Positions 14,101-25,474 are shown, numbered from the stretch's first letter. The stretch: 64,000 nt of DNA from Phallusia mammillata (GCA_003260075.1 QLIY01000025.1:323760-387759), one strand, 5' to 3'. The notes: generated by a model not told the origin, from the letters alone. A program made the numbers and translations.

Positions 14101-14332
14101 GATACCGCCAATTCTCTTGATTCTTGTGCAGAATCCGATGAAAGTTCTGAACGTAATTTTGCAAAAACAAATTTTTGAGATATGTCTCGTTCCAAACTTT
14201 GTTTACGACAGGCAATCGTTTACAACACACAATAAATTTTACAAACAATTTACACATCGAGTTCTTACTTTGAGCGAATGTTCCAACAAGACAACTAATA
14301 GCAAGAACAGTGGGATATCGAAGATTTAACAT
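11126..14332 (-). CDS. Secreted Cys-rich protein with ECM1/albumin-like CC...R..CF repeats
   Basis: Likely an extracellular protein. Exons: 14269-14332 (signal peptide MLNLRYPTVLAISCLVGTFA), 14001-14146, 13294-13417, 13090-13173, 12682-12823, 11711-11887, 11529-11638, 11126-11408. Phases agree at every junction except 13090/12823, where one exon end is wrong or a small exon is missed. Three exons carry the same pattern of a lone Cys, then CC, then R-x-x-CF: HPCCYSISSQRYTCFE, ARTCCALRSTQRLRCF and HVCCRRTGLERYRCFE. This CC-to-CF spacing is like vertebrate ECM1, a relative of the albumin fold; the family call is an inference. The last exon is polar, Ser/Thr/Asn-rich and ends in a basic stretch. 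A tRNA-Lys lies in intron 2 on the same strand. Confidence 0.7.
13876..13881 (-). terminator. Pol III terminator of tRNA-Lys
   Basis: A run of six T on the minus strand starts a few bases after the tRNA 3' end. This is the standard Pol III stop signal. Confidence 0.8.
13887..13958 (-). tRNA. trnK-UUU: tRNA-Lys (anticodon TTT)
   Basis: A 72-nt cloverleaf read on the minus strand: acceptor GCCCGGT pairs with ATCGGGC, D arm GCTC/GAGC, anticodon stem TTGGA/TCCAA with loop CTTTTAA (anticodon TTT), and T arm AAGGG-TTCAAGT-CCCTT. The A box (TAGCTCAGTCGGTAGAGC) and B box (GGTTCAAGTCC) are intact. It is nested in an intron of the Cys-rich secreted gene, same strand, and should be transcribed by Pol III. 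Confidence 0.97.
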
Positions 14333-15382
14333 ATTTTACTGTCTTCACATCAAAACATTTGCAACAAAATCTTGTCCTGTGTTTTAGCTGACACTCTTAT
14401 TCTGAAAAACGGTATACACATACACCATGCAGTCTTGTGCTATGCCCATATGTGTTTACAAAAACGAAAGGTCGTCGTAAAATAGAATCTTGCGACCACA
14501 AACCACTGTCTGTTTGGTCGCATATTTGTTTCTCGATGGCAAACAAAACTCATTGCTTACAATCTACGGATGTCTACATGCTATACCCGATTATTCTCTC
14601 AGTGATATCGAAGATCTATCCTTGTTAGGGCCGCTTACAGCAAATTCGACTGGTTACAGAATAAATCGATTGTTACATTTGTTTGATTGCTTCCTATTTG
14701 GCACTTTAAAGAAAAAGTACATCGGGGCTTTACTTAAAAGAAAATCTCATTCTCTAGTGCCCCCAGCTGTTTACATTTCTGTACATTATTTTGTTAACGG
14801 GTTTAAATGAAAAAAAATTCAAACCTGGTCCTGATCTTCATACTTTGTTGTGCACATTAAGTGCACGTACTGGAAGCGCACATCCATTAATCTTTCCAAG
14901 CAAAAAACTAATAAGGCTAAGAGAGATTAAATTAGGTAATGAGTGGTTGTCACAACATCCCCAAGGGACACAAACAAATTATAACCTTAAGTGCGTTACC
15001 CTGGGGAATTATTAAATAAACGTGTGTCCACGTGTAATGCTAAAGAGTCGTGAGAAAATAACCGTGGGAAAGTATAGTGCGGAAGTTTGGCTTCCGAATT
15101 CCAATCATTCAATTTGTAATTTTGTATCTTGGATTTGAAAAACTTGTATTTGGAGTTTGTAACCTTCCTAGTTAGCCTTTTTTAGTCTCTAAACTAACTA
15201 AGTTGCCTTGAAGGTTTTGTGAGATTAGTGTTTTATTTGGTTACTAATCAAAATAGCACTTTATACTTTTCTAGAGTTGTGTTTACTGCCATGTAATTAG
15301 AACTAAAACCTCAGTTGCTGTGAAAAACGAAAACCTATCTGTGCCCTGTATAAACTCATCCCAATACCGCTATACTGAAAAA
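14333..15382. other. Intergenic between the divergent Cys-rich gene and RABL2
   Basis: The two genes point away from each other, so both promoters should lie here. No coding exon recognised. A splice-acceptor-like pyrimidine tract ending in AG at 15284 precedes the RABL2 start by about 100 nt. It could be a 5'UTR acceptor or, as is common in tunicates, a spliced-leader site. Confidence 0.4.
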
Positions 15383-16535
15383 ATGGCGAAGAAGGCGACC
15401 AAGACTGAATCAAAAGAAACAATTAAAGTGATTTGTCTGGGTGACAGTGCTGTTGGCAAATCCAAGTAAGTGTTTTAGCTTTAGGGATAAAATTTGATTT
15501 TATAAAACATTTTTTGTGTTTTAGATTGGTGGAAAGGTTTTTGGTGGATGGATAGTATCCTTTTTTGAATGTGTTACTTAATAATTACATAATCTTAAAC
15601 ATGTTTGTCTGTTTAAAATGTGGGTTTTTATAATTGTAATAAATATAAATCAGCTCCACTTTTTTCCTTGACAAAAACCTACAGCAAACCACAACAACTT
15701 TCAACATATGCACTTACTTTATTCAACTATGAAACAAAGATCAATGGAAAAACGATTTCAGTTGGTAAGATGCATTGGTTTTTATAAATAAACAAGTAAA
15801 TTTAACTTAAAACATGCATAGATTATTCTGACTCAAAATGTTTGTAGATTTTTGGGACACAGCGGGCCAGGAAAGATTTAGTTCCATGCATCCATCATAC
15901 TACCATGATGCTCATGCCTGTATCTTAGTATTTGATGCAACAAGAAAAATAACATACAAAAACCTGACCAAGTGGTATCAAGAGTTGCGTGAGTTTCGAC
16001 CAAACATTCCATGCCTGTTGGTGGCAAATAAAATTGATGGTAAGTTGTTCATTTGTTAAATATTGAAATGTGTGAAGCAGTATTATAATTTTGTTACTGT
16101 TTAGTTGACTTGGGAGTTACTCAAAGAAGTTTTGCCTTTGGAAAGAAGCACAATTTGCGTCAATATTTTGTTTCTGCAGCAGATGGTACAAATGTTGTAA
16201 AGGTTCGTATTTTGTATTTATTTACTTATGTTCTATGCAAAATGTGACCATTACTGATTTTTAGCTTTTTCGGGATGCAATTAAGGCTGCCCTCCACTAC
16301 AAACAAAATCCCACTGATTATGTTGATCAAGTGCTCGCAGAACTAGAGGCAAGTAACTCAATTGAGACATAGCATAGGGTTATGAACTTAACGGTTGTTT
16401 TTGAATTGTTATTTTCTGCCAGACCTATGTTTTCTAATATTTTCACACTACTTTGTTTTCCAGAATATGGTGAGTTCTGAAATCAGTGAAGAAGATGAAA
16501 TGCTTTTTAATAAATTAAGCAACCAAGCTGCCTAA
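15383..16535 (+). CDS. RABL2: RABL2, Rab-like small GTPase (7 exons, 212 aa)
   Basis: Ciliary-trafficking GTPase; vertebrate RABL2 binds the IFT-B complex at the ciliary base. Exons: 15383-15465, 15525-15554, 15685-15764, 15848-16039, 16105-16202, 16265-16348, 16464-16535; phases agree throughout. GTP-binding motifs: P-loop GDSAVGKS (20-27), WDTAGQE (67-73), NKID (125-128) and VSAADGTN further on. The sequence ELREFRPNIPCLLVANKID is typical of RABL2. There is no C-terminal prenylation cysteine, as expected for this family. The 30-nt exon 2 is very short. Intron 6 has a GC donor (GAG|GCAAGT); retaining it would end the protein after a few extra residues (EASNSIET). Confidence 0.95.
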
Positions 16536-18975
16536 ATACCCATTCCATGATGCACGATAGGCATAAATGATGTTGGATCAATTCCCTATTAGTCCTGCAT
16601 TGAAACCAATGTCCCTTGAAATAGTCTATGTAGTGAATATTCGTGGTACTCTGTTTAGGTGCTTTTGTACTTTTTGACATATTTAGTTTTAATTTATTTG
16701 CCAAGTGTTTAAATGTCAAATATTATTTGTTTTATACTTTATACTACAGTATTGTATTGTAAACATGTAAAATAACTGGACAACTAAATCTCAGAACAGC
16801 CTTGTTACACCAAACGTTTGTAAATGTTAAACCTTTTTAGTAATAGTTGCGACTTGGAACAATCCTTTGTTATGAGTGGTTTTGCACATTCCTGCCTGTA
16901 TTTTATAGATCTATGTGTGTTTCAATCGTTGTGGAAAGGGCGTTCACGGCGTCAGTTAAACAATGTTATCCTATCTTTTAAGTCCGTTTGTGATGTTTTT
17001 GTGGTAATTGAGTGGAGTTGATTTCGCTGGGTGGAAAAGCTATAGGTTCTCCATTTACATGAAAATCAGAAAGTTGAAACATGTGAGTACACAACTGATG
17101 GGTGAAGGGTGGGCGCGCACAAGCAGAACCAGGGCTCCTCAACAGCATTATTTCACCACCCATCTCTACTTTTAATATTACAAAAAATATTTTACCTGTG
17201 GGCATAACCCGAACAGAAATTTGTTATTGAATGATAAAAGTAGATACCGCCAATTTAGTATTACAAAATGCCCAGCGGTTGGCGCTATACTGTCTAGGTT
17301 GAGAATTGAGTTACGCCGTCAATACAAAGCGCTATGTGTTGGGGGCACGTTTGAAACTGAGTTTAGCACAATTTAAATTAACACGACTGCATAAAAGCAG
17401 TAGACCTAAGATTGACCAGTCGTATTTGGGTTTGACGCAGAGTTGTGAGGATGAATAAAACGAACTTGATTCGGGTCCAACTTTACCAATTTTCGGACCT
17501 AATTTGGACTTTGTTCAAAAACTTCGGGTTTATCTGGTTTTCGGGCTTGTACTTTCCGTCTCAGACATTGCTCACAAGTCTGGTTCACCATGAATCAAAA
17601 TAAAGTGGTGGCTGAGGGCAACATATGTTGAAATGACATCTGCAACACCGGAACACCTTATCCAGGATTTTACCTAGGTGCGCAGCTGATTCTATGCTAC
17701 GTCATTTCCAAGATGCCACTTAAATCGATCCTTGCGAGAACATTACCGATACTGCAGGTAAATATAGGTTACATGGACAATTAACTTTTCAAAAGTTCGT
17801 TCACGATCATTTTGCGTAATGTTAACAATGATTCGCTACAAATATCAAGTTTGGGATAAGGTTTCAATTTCGTCTGTTCGCGCCACACACTACAAACAAT
17901 AATTACTCCTAACACACAATACAATTTTAACTCAATTAATCATTCACATGTTTCCTGCACGTGGTACCACAAAATTGTAAGGCAATTCTTGGCAAAAACA
18001 ACCAAACCCCAACCAACAGAGCTTGGCTTAATCACCATCGTTCGCAAGGTCTTTGTGTGAATTACAACCCATAAAATGCAAGCCGACTTGGAGCGGATGT
18101 CAAAAGTCGAATTGAACACGCGACGTTTCAACCGAAACCGAGGCTCCAAACTCGTGGGAAATCGGCAGTCTTGACATTTCGTTTCTTAAAAACAGGACGC
18201 GAATTGCCCAGCGAGAAACAATAGTTCCAGAAGCAGCAGGTCAGTAACGTTGAAAAGGATAGGTCCGCTTGGCAAGCGAGGGAAGGCTGCAGGTCAGTTT
18301 AGATTTAACATATTTAGAAATAGTTGCTAAAGAATTGATCAAAAAGCTATTAGCCTATTATAGATACCAAATAGAGTCACTTTTTTGATATTGAGTGCAG
18401 TGACTGTGATGTTGTTTTTAGATTGCGAAAATATTCACTGAGGCTTAATTTATTTTCAATCAGTTGCGTACAAAATTAGCTGATAGACAATCACGCCCAA
18501 AGTCATGCGCAAATTTGGAAGATCGGGGACCATGTACTCTCATGACACACGTGCTGACCGGGATCACACCGATTTCCGGGCACCAAACCACCCGCTTGAG
18601 CCATTGTTGTCTATTACGTCACAGTGCATGTTTTGGCGTCATAAGCGAGGGGCGCTTTCCATGTGTATCCGGTTCAAACCAAGTCGCAACAGATTTGCAA
18701 GCGTATAAAGGGGAAAGGTTTCTAGCTTGGACCTTAGTCGCCATAAGGCCTATTGACAAGAATATAGATAGACTCTTGTCTAGTAACCGCTAACGAGCAG
18801 GTAGATATGAATGTACCACTACTTTTAGTTACGCAGGGGGTTAGATGGGTAAACCTGTATCGAATAGGAATTGGTTCCTCAATGTACTGGAATTTTGCTT
18901 AGGGCTGTTTCAAATACGGGCTATTAGCTTCAGTGACCAATTTTTTTACCTTGTTTTGTCTTGCAGTGAAACAAG
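16536..18975. other. Intergenic between RABL2 and the lectin-like gene
   Basis: No gene recognised. A CAGAGTTGTGAG...TCTGG segment with TTCGGG-rich interior near 17440-17600 looks like a diverged copy of the TTCGGG-rich hAT family seen at 40823. The open frames near 18464-18793 have no support. A pyrimidine-rich acceptor ends at 18965. Confidence 0.4.
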
Positions 18976-19881
18976 ATGAACGGTGATCCATACTTGACTG
19001 TTGATAATGGCACAAGACCGTCACTGTATTTCCAATCACGAGGAAAGACGTACGACGAAGCAATTACTTCCTGTCAAATGGATTACGGTGGAAAACTAGC
19101 CGTCCTTAAAGAGCCTGGCTTTTTGGATAGAATATCAGATGTAATACCAACGGCATATTCACATTACTACCGCATAGGGTTAAAGAAAGAGGTCAACGAA
19201 GATGTTTTCCGCTGGGAGGATGGAAGCCTTTTCAAAGACGGTGCGTTGACTATACCCGATGTGGCAGAAACAAATGACTGTCTGGCAATGAGCGTTTACA
19301 AGCCTATTGGGTCAAGCCACGTCTTGCTTCGCCCAGTAGAGTGCGATAGAGCGCTAGCTTACATCTGTCAAAGCGTGGAATCGCCAGATGATTTGTATGG
19401 CAGTCAGACGATTGAAAGAGTGGCACTGGCCGCTGCGATAGCAACAGCCGCAACTGTTTGCCTCCTTTTAGTTGTAGCTTTTCTAGCGGTTTTCTTGATT
19501 CGCAGGAAGTGGGCAATAAAAGAAAGGAAAACGAAACGCGAAACCAAGACAAGTACAACAACAGTTTTAACGTCGGACAGTGAACATGCTGAAACGCCGT
19601 CAAATGAACCCAGTTTCAACACACTGAGTGCAAATCAGGGCACTATCCCAGCGTACCAGGATGTGGGCTATTGTAGTGTTGATGAACTTGCAGAACAAGG
19701 TGCATTTGATTTGGAAAGCGGCGGTAGCGAGGTACACAAAACTGCATCAACACAAGTGTACACAATGGCTGAAGATGTCACGGATGTGTCAGCATTGTAC
19801 AGTGTGGTGAACAAAAAAACAAAACGCAACGCGGTCAAAAACGAAAAAGATAGTTTCGATGACATAACTTCTAACGGTTAG
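18976..19881 (+). CDS. C-type-lectin-like single-pass membrane protein with tyrosine-motif tail (301 aa)
   Basis: Residues 15-133 form a C-type-lectin-like domain with the four canonical cysteines C33, C102, C123 and C131, and the WEDGS region. The EPN/QPD and WND calcium/sugar motifs are not seen, so carbohydrate binding is doubtful. Residues about 149-174 are a strong membrane span followed by RRKW and many basic residues, which puts the lectin domain outside. The 120-residue tail has tyrosines at VGYCSV (230-235, fits the ITIM consensus V-x-Y-x-x-V), TQVYTM and SALYSVV. An acceptor sits 10 nt upstream of the ATG and the first codon after it is an in-frame TGA, so no signal-peptide exon can join in this frame. 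Either it lacks a cleaved signal or the leader is non-coding. Single coding exon. Confidence 0.85.
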   Translation: MNGDPYLTVDNGTRPSLYFQSRGKTYDEAITSCQMDYGGKLAVLKEPGFLDRISDVIPTAYSHYYRIGLKKEVNEDVFRWEDGSLFKDGALTIPDVAETNDCLAMSVYKPIGSSHVLLRPVECDRALAYICQSVESPDDLYGSQTIERVALAAAIATAATVCLLLVVAFLAVFLIRRKWAIKERKTKRETKTSTTTVLTSDSEHAETPSNEPSFNTLSANQGTIPAYQDVGYCSVDELAEQGAFDLESGGSEVHKTASTQVYTMAEDVTDVSALYSVVNKKTKRNAVKNEKDSFDDITSNG

Positions 19882-19931
19882 TTGGTGTTCTAACTTCGTG
19901 TGCAATGCTCTGTACAGCTTTTGTCTGCCTG

Positions 19932-19937
19932 AATAAA
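19932..19937 (+). promoter_or_regulatory. Polyadenylation signal of the lectin-like gene
   Basis: AATAAA about 50 nt after the stop codon. Confidence 0.6.
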
Positions 19938-20777
19938 ATTTGACACCGTGGAGACATGCTGAAATTTAGTGCAAAACCAGAGAGCAGACAATGACCCTAC
20001 AATGACAGCGGTTTAGTTTGGTTTAATTTTGTAACCATTTATTTTCATAAAGAGTCAAAGCAAAGAATTTGCTACACACAACGAAGGTTGATACCCGCAC
20101 ACTGAAAAAAGGACATTTTCTAGTGACCCGAAATGAGTTTATTACAAATCGTGCATTGTTTGTTTAAGTAATAGGCAAAGAGGGTTTGCAGGTGCACAGG
20201 AGAGTTAGCTCATTGGTACAAGGTCCAGCGAGTCCATTGGTTAGAGTTTAAATAACACAAGTACAAATTTGTGTGAAGTACAATTTGCCGGGAGTTCATG
20301 ATTTAAGTCTAGATGATATATAAAAGCCACGGAAGTTGCGACAGCGTGTTGAAATTTTTGCAATAACGCCGGCACTAACCTTAACACACAAATAGGGGCC
20401 TATACCGTGTAACCATAACGAATTAAATATAGAAAAACAATGCTCAGCTGCATATACTGATCGCCTTAAGAAAATCAGGCGTTGCTTTTTGTGGCGATGG
20501 ATTACTGCTGGCATGGTTCAATGTATATAAAAAACATACTCCACATGCATTAGGACTTGTATGTAATTGGCGGAGGCGGCATAGGAGAAACAGATGTGGC
20601 TGCAACAGCGTGGGCAACCGCCTTTCTAAACCACATGCTAGATCCACGAGATGTCTGGCCCTTAATTTAAAAATAGAGTGTGGTTTATAGAACGCATGAA
20701 GCTAAACAATAAAAAATGTGATTTATAATTTTCTTGCTGTACCACACTAATGTCATGTTCAAGTGCCAGGACTTTTT
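19938..20777. other. Intergenic between convergent lectin-like gene and MTCH2
   Basis: Nothing recognised beyond the likely 3'UTRs of the two convergent genes. Confidence 0.4.
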
Positions 20778-23700
20778 TCATGTGTTTAAACCCCTTGCTC
20801 TTAGAGCCCCGACTAGACAGCTATGGTTTTCCTAGGGTTTACCACAAAACAAACTCACAAAGGTTCAAGTGAATACAGTTTACATTTCAGTTTAATGATT
20901 ATCAAGCACCGCAATTGGCACAGTACATGTAGCTGTAGTTGCTTTCCCATTTTATAGCAATTATATTGCAGTTGTAACCAAATTTTAACAAACAAAAAAA
21001 CCTACCAACATGAAAAGAATACCTGTTTATGCAGATCTTTCAAGCAAGAGTACCATCCACCATAAATAACCATAAAAGGTGGTCTGCCTCCTTGAATTCT
21101 GGCTCCATTTACAGCCATCACAGTACTAGTTACTGACAGTGGGTAGGTGACTGTTTGGGCCACATAGCTCATTGCCATTTGTGAGTATTGCCTTAAATCC
21201 TTCAGATCACTCTAAACACAAAAAAACATGTTTTACCGAAATGCCTTATTTTTATCTACATAATGATTTAACACTTATAGAACTGATTATTATAACAATT
21301 ATAAATTGCACAAATAATTGAAAGCAAGTTAGCCCAAGCCTGTTTAAAAATACAATAGCTTTTTTCTTTCAGTTTTTAATTGCAAATTTAAAAACAAACA
21401 TATATATATATTTTGTTTTTATTTAGACTTACTAGACTTAAGTTTACTTAATAAACTCAATACTTATACTGATAATACAATCAAACAAGAAAAACATTGT
21501 TAGAACTGAATAGCTATATAGAGGAAGATAAAACAATTTGTCTTACTGATTCAGTCAGGACATATGTGTTTAATGCATAAGCCAACAAATTACTCAGCCA
21601 GATGGTAATGATCTCAGCAACGAGTCTTGGAGCCAAACCGCTAGAAAAACAACCATTAATGAATTTTGTAATAAACCTGCATCAAGTGCATATTAAGAAC
21701 TCACGCAAAGAACCCAAGAATTCCATCTTCCTTATAGATCTCCACAGTGGATAAATACATGTTGCAATAAATAGTTTCTTGGCCAATAAACTGGGCCATT
21801 GTCCGGAGTGCAATTACTTGTATGTAAAATATAACATGTAAATTCCAAGTGTAGTGGTCAAAGAGAGTCGTTTTTATCTTTTACTTTATTAAACATCTAA
21901 ACATGTGTATGTGCTAGTGCTCAATACTGATCAGAATGAACAACTATGTGCAATTTGCATGTAAGTGAAAAGCTACAGTACAGCTCATGTAATAAACATA
22001 CCATGAAAGGGTTGTGAAATGATGACGGCACTACATCGAGCGATCATTTCCTTTGTAGTCTACAACAAAGTATGTTTGTTGATGCACCACAACAGCTGGT
22101 CTTGTTTTGGTTGTCAGTTTGTCACATTATTTCCACAAGCAAAAAAATCGCATTAATTAAATAAATTACCTCAAAAAAATTCACATAAAATTAGATTTAA
22201 TACATATATCAATTTCAAAATAAATTCGTAAACATTGGTAAAAAATTAAGAATGATACGATTTGGAAACACATTTAGACAACATCAGTTAACAATCAGGA
22301 AAAAAGACAGATCTCATCGCAGCAAATGTCACACTCACGTGATCGCAAACCTTGTTAAGTAGAGTTTTCACATCATCTTTGCTTGTTGGTGCTTCCCGAC
22401 TCATTTGTGGTTCAATGAACTGCAAAACCAACAAAAACCAGTCACACAAAAGAACAAAGCCACAACTATAAAGACACTGTAAACAACAATAATATAACAC
22501 ATGCAAAAAAGTGAATTGTAAATAGTCACTTCGATCACAAAAAAGGCAAAGGTGCCACTTATGTACTAATCATGGTAAATCACCACACAGCAATCTCATT
22601 AAAAACAAAATTAGTCAAACATCAATAATACAAATTGTTTCCAACAAAAGACTAATATTCTACAAACAGTACACACAACCTGCAACAAAATTTTAGTTTG
22701 TGCTTGGTGCAGAAGTAAACAAATGAAATATTGGCAGGCACAACATGCTACTGGACGGGGTGAAGAAAATACACAGCTGATTAGAAACAATGAAACTATA
22801 CAAGTTTGTCATGCAATGTCACTTACATTGGCCTTTTTTAGTGCCTGCAATTTGAAACAAATGTGAAATTATATAGAATGTCCTGTGATTACAAAAAAAA
22901 CTACTTGAAGCATGAATATATTTAATGTACATGTATTATTTGTTGACATGCATAAATATACATGTTTGAATACAAGAGTATACAGGGAAAGGATGTTAAA
23001 CTAAAAATTGCTGACTATTTTTTAGTGATGGGACGGGTACCCGGTACTCGGTATCGAAATATTTTGTCTCGGGGGGGGGGTTTTTTAAATTGAAGTAATA
23101 AAACAAACATGGACTGTACTATCAATTCATCACCCGTAACCCCTATTTTGTCTCTTCAGCATCTAAGGCTTTAAGTAAGCAGAGGACTAACTTTTTTCAC
23201 CCTGGCACAGCCATAAACATACAATCTAAAAATGCACAATCAATGATATAATTATCACATTAATTCCATGAGCATTAGTTTGATAACGAAACAAATGTGG
23301 TTATATCTGCACTGTTGCATTTGTGTATGAATTCTAATAGAATCACACATAATTGTGTAGTGCAAAAAAGATATTATATGAGTTATTATTAGATGCAAAT
23401 AGCAGATTTGAATTCCAGTTCAAAAATGTACTAAATATACACCAGGCAACAAAGGTTTGCAATTATGTTCACCTGACCAACAGCAGAATATGTAAGCGAA
23501 GTAGAAAGATTTGCACAAATCCTTGGCCCTACACCACGATATAATCCCAAGAAGCCATCAGTTTTCCTAATATGTTTCACTGCAAAACAATGTTTAATAA
23601 GTCAGTAGGTAAATGTAAAGGGCTAAATTTGAAACAGGTTTATGACAGAAAAATTGTTGATGTTTGTTGATGAAGTAGTTTGAAAAAGTGTCTTCTTTAC

Positions 23701-24138
23701 ATTTGTAAACATTTTAGAGATAAAATAAAAGTTACAATAAATTACAAGGAAATCAAACAAAAGACCAAATAGAGATAAAAGACCAAATTTAACTTAAAAC
23801 AATATAAAAGCACACATAAATAGCCACTGTACTTACTATACTCAAAAACGCCTGGGTATTGAAGTTGTTTTCGGAAGAACATGTTTCTTCCCATTACTGG
23901 TGCAAGCGGTTCATGTCCAAGCTGTAAAAATGATGAGAAAAATTAAATGAAAATCAGCATCAGTTTCTATCCGTTTGGTAATAAATTTGAAAACAACTAA
24001 ACATGATGATTGTCTCAATTGAAAATCAAGATGTGCAAATCAGAATCCCACCTGAATTAGGACTTTGACATAAGTAAATGGATGTGCAAGCACAGTCATT
24101 CCTGCCCCAGCAGCAACAGATTGCCAGTCAATATCCAT
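20778..24138 (-). CDS. MTCH2: MTCH2-like mitochondrial carrier homologue (10 exons, 294 aa)
   Basis: Outer-mitochondrial-membrane member of the SLC25 carrier fold, known in vertebrates as the tBID receptor and an insertase for tail-anchored proteins. Exons: 24052-24138, 23837-23921, 23473-23579, 22827-22844, 22339-22419, 22002-22059, 21705-21816, 21547-21640, 21023-21211, 20778-20831; phases agree. It starts MDIDWQSVAAGAGMTVLAHP. Degenerate carrier signatures: AHPFTYVKVLIQ, SQPFHVIALRTM and TYPLSVTSTVMAVNG. Other MTCH2-like stretches are MAQFIGQETIYC and AGLAPRLVAEIITIWL. Exon 4 is an 18-nt microexon (ALKKAN). The last exon (ENHSCLVGALRARGLNT) is the least certain part; vertebrate MTCH2 has a similar short basic end. 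Confidence 0.92.
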
Positions 24139-24667
24139 GGTATGTTTTAGATTGTTTGTATGCAATGCAAAAACACAACTTCCCCTTAGCAGGCAAAAGT
24201 AAAATCTGTTTGAATTTGAAACAAAAACACGACTTTGAAAACCAACACACCTTAAAACACCAGACAAAAGCTTGAAACTACATCACTAATATTAAATAAC
24301 AAAATATGTCGAAGTCGAATCTCGCAATGCGCAATCGAGAGTCAAGAATCGAGAGTCGGGTGTCGGGACAGATTTCTGCATTGTGCAATCATCCGTAAAG
24401 AGCAAAGGTCTTTCTTCATACATAAATTATTTGCAACAATCTAATATGCCCGTTATTTGTTAATTTTAAACTGATGACCTGGATAAACAAATTAAAAACG
24501 TCCTTATTACGGCTCAGCCATTTTGTGTTAGAATAACGTAAGAACTGACAGTAGCCAGGTTTGCGAAATTCCGGTGGGTGGCGCAACATAACATAGGTGT
24601 TTATGGTGACAATAATCAAAGAACCCTGTCCTGGGTTCGAACCCCGTGAAAAAAAATCAAAGAACCC
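24139..24667. other. MTCH2 upstream region
   Basis: Non-coding as far as I can tell. Near 24315-24365 the word CGAGAGTC recurs. At about 24628-24645 there is a Pol III B-box-like word GGTTCGAACCC followed by an A run, possibly the remains of a tRNA-derived SINE. Confidence 0.35.
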
Positions 24668-24862
24668 TTTAAATCGCTTGGTGCACATTTATATCGCTTG
24701 GTGCATCTTTATGCCACTTAGCGCACCTTTATGTCACTTAGCGCACCTTAATATCGCTAGGTAAAGGTACATCTAGCATTATACAGATGCACCAAGCAAA
24801 ATAAAGTTGCACCGAGCGATATAAAGTTGCACCAGGCGATCCAAGTGATCCAAGCGATCCTG
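24668..24862. repeat. Degenerate 22-25 bp unit array with an inverted half
   Basis: Four direct copies of a unit like ATCGCTTGGTGCACCTTTAT (24668-24765) are followed by about three copies in inverted orientation (GCACCGAGCGATATAAAGTT; 24785-24862). Together they make a dyad-symmetric array. Confidence 0.75.
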
Positions 24863-24879
24863 TATATTTTAGATGCACC

Positions 24880-25069
24880 GCCGTGTGGTATGTTACGGCT
24901 CGTATCAATGCAAAGATTTATTTTGAAACGTTTGTGTTGTTTTGCAAGAAAATTTAACTTTTCGGTTGTCCTTATTTTAGAGTGTGGATGGCAACCCTGC
25001 CTATAGCAATGGTGGTTGTATGACGTAGGTTCATTGCGATTAAGCAAGCAACAAAACTGGGCCTATAGG
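24880..25069. repeat. Inverted partial copy of the 25070-25451 element
   Basis: 24880-24999 is an inverted, diverged copy of the left part of the next element. It ends GGATGGCAACCCTG and is followed by CCTATAG, the same word that flanks the neighbouring element. The inverted pair could fold into a hairpin with arms of about 115 bp. Confidence 0.75.
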
Positions 25070-25451
25070 CAGAGTTATCATCGACTTGAAACCAAAAATA
25101 AGGACAACCGAAAAATTAAATTTTTATACGAAATGAAACAAACGTTTTTGAACAAATCTTTGCATTTATACGAGCCATGACATATCATTTGCAACATTTT
25201 GGACAGAAACAATCTTTTCCAGCAACTCGTTGTGCGTAGAAAATACTTGTGCATGTCACAACAGGCCAGGTCTAGGTTTACTTTTGCTTGTAGCAGAGAT
25301 TTGACTATAGTAATTGTTAAAAATAAGACAAAATAAGGACTCCAGTCAAAAATAAGGACATTTCTTAGAAATAAGGACAATGAACTTTTCTAAGACATAG
25401 GCCTTCAAAATAAGGACAAATCTTAGAAATAAGGACGTTATGGCAACCCTG
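25070..25451. mobile_element. hAT-type MITE (382 bp)
   Basis: Imperfect inverted ends (CAGAGTTATCAT at the left, TTATGGCAACCCTG at the right; consensus CAGGGTTGCCAT). Flanks CCTATAGG (25062-25069) and TCTATAGG (25452-25459) match at 7 of 8. The right part repeats AAATAAGGAC. No transposase frame. A second same-orientation copy begins at 26667. Confidence 0.82.
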
Positions 25452-25474
25452 TCTATAGGTAACAGGTTCCTTTT

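Noticed and set aside
23071-23080. G10 run in an MTCH2 intron as a duplication junction
   Set aside because: Only about 11 bp (TATTTTGTCTC) recurs on the other side at about 23144, too little to call a duplication; polarity fits the series, so it stays open.
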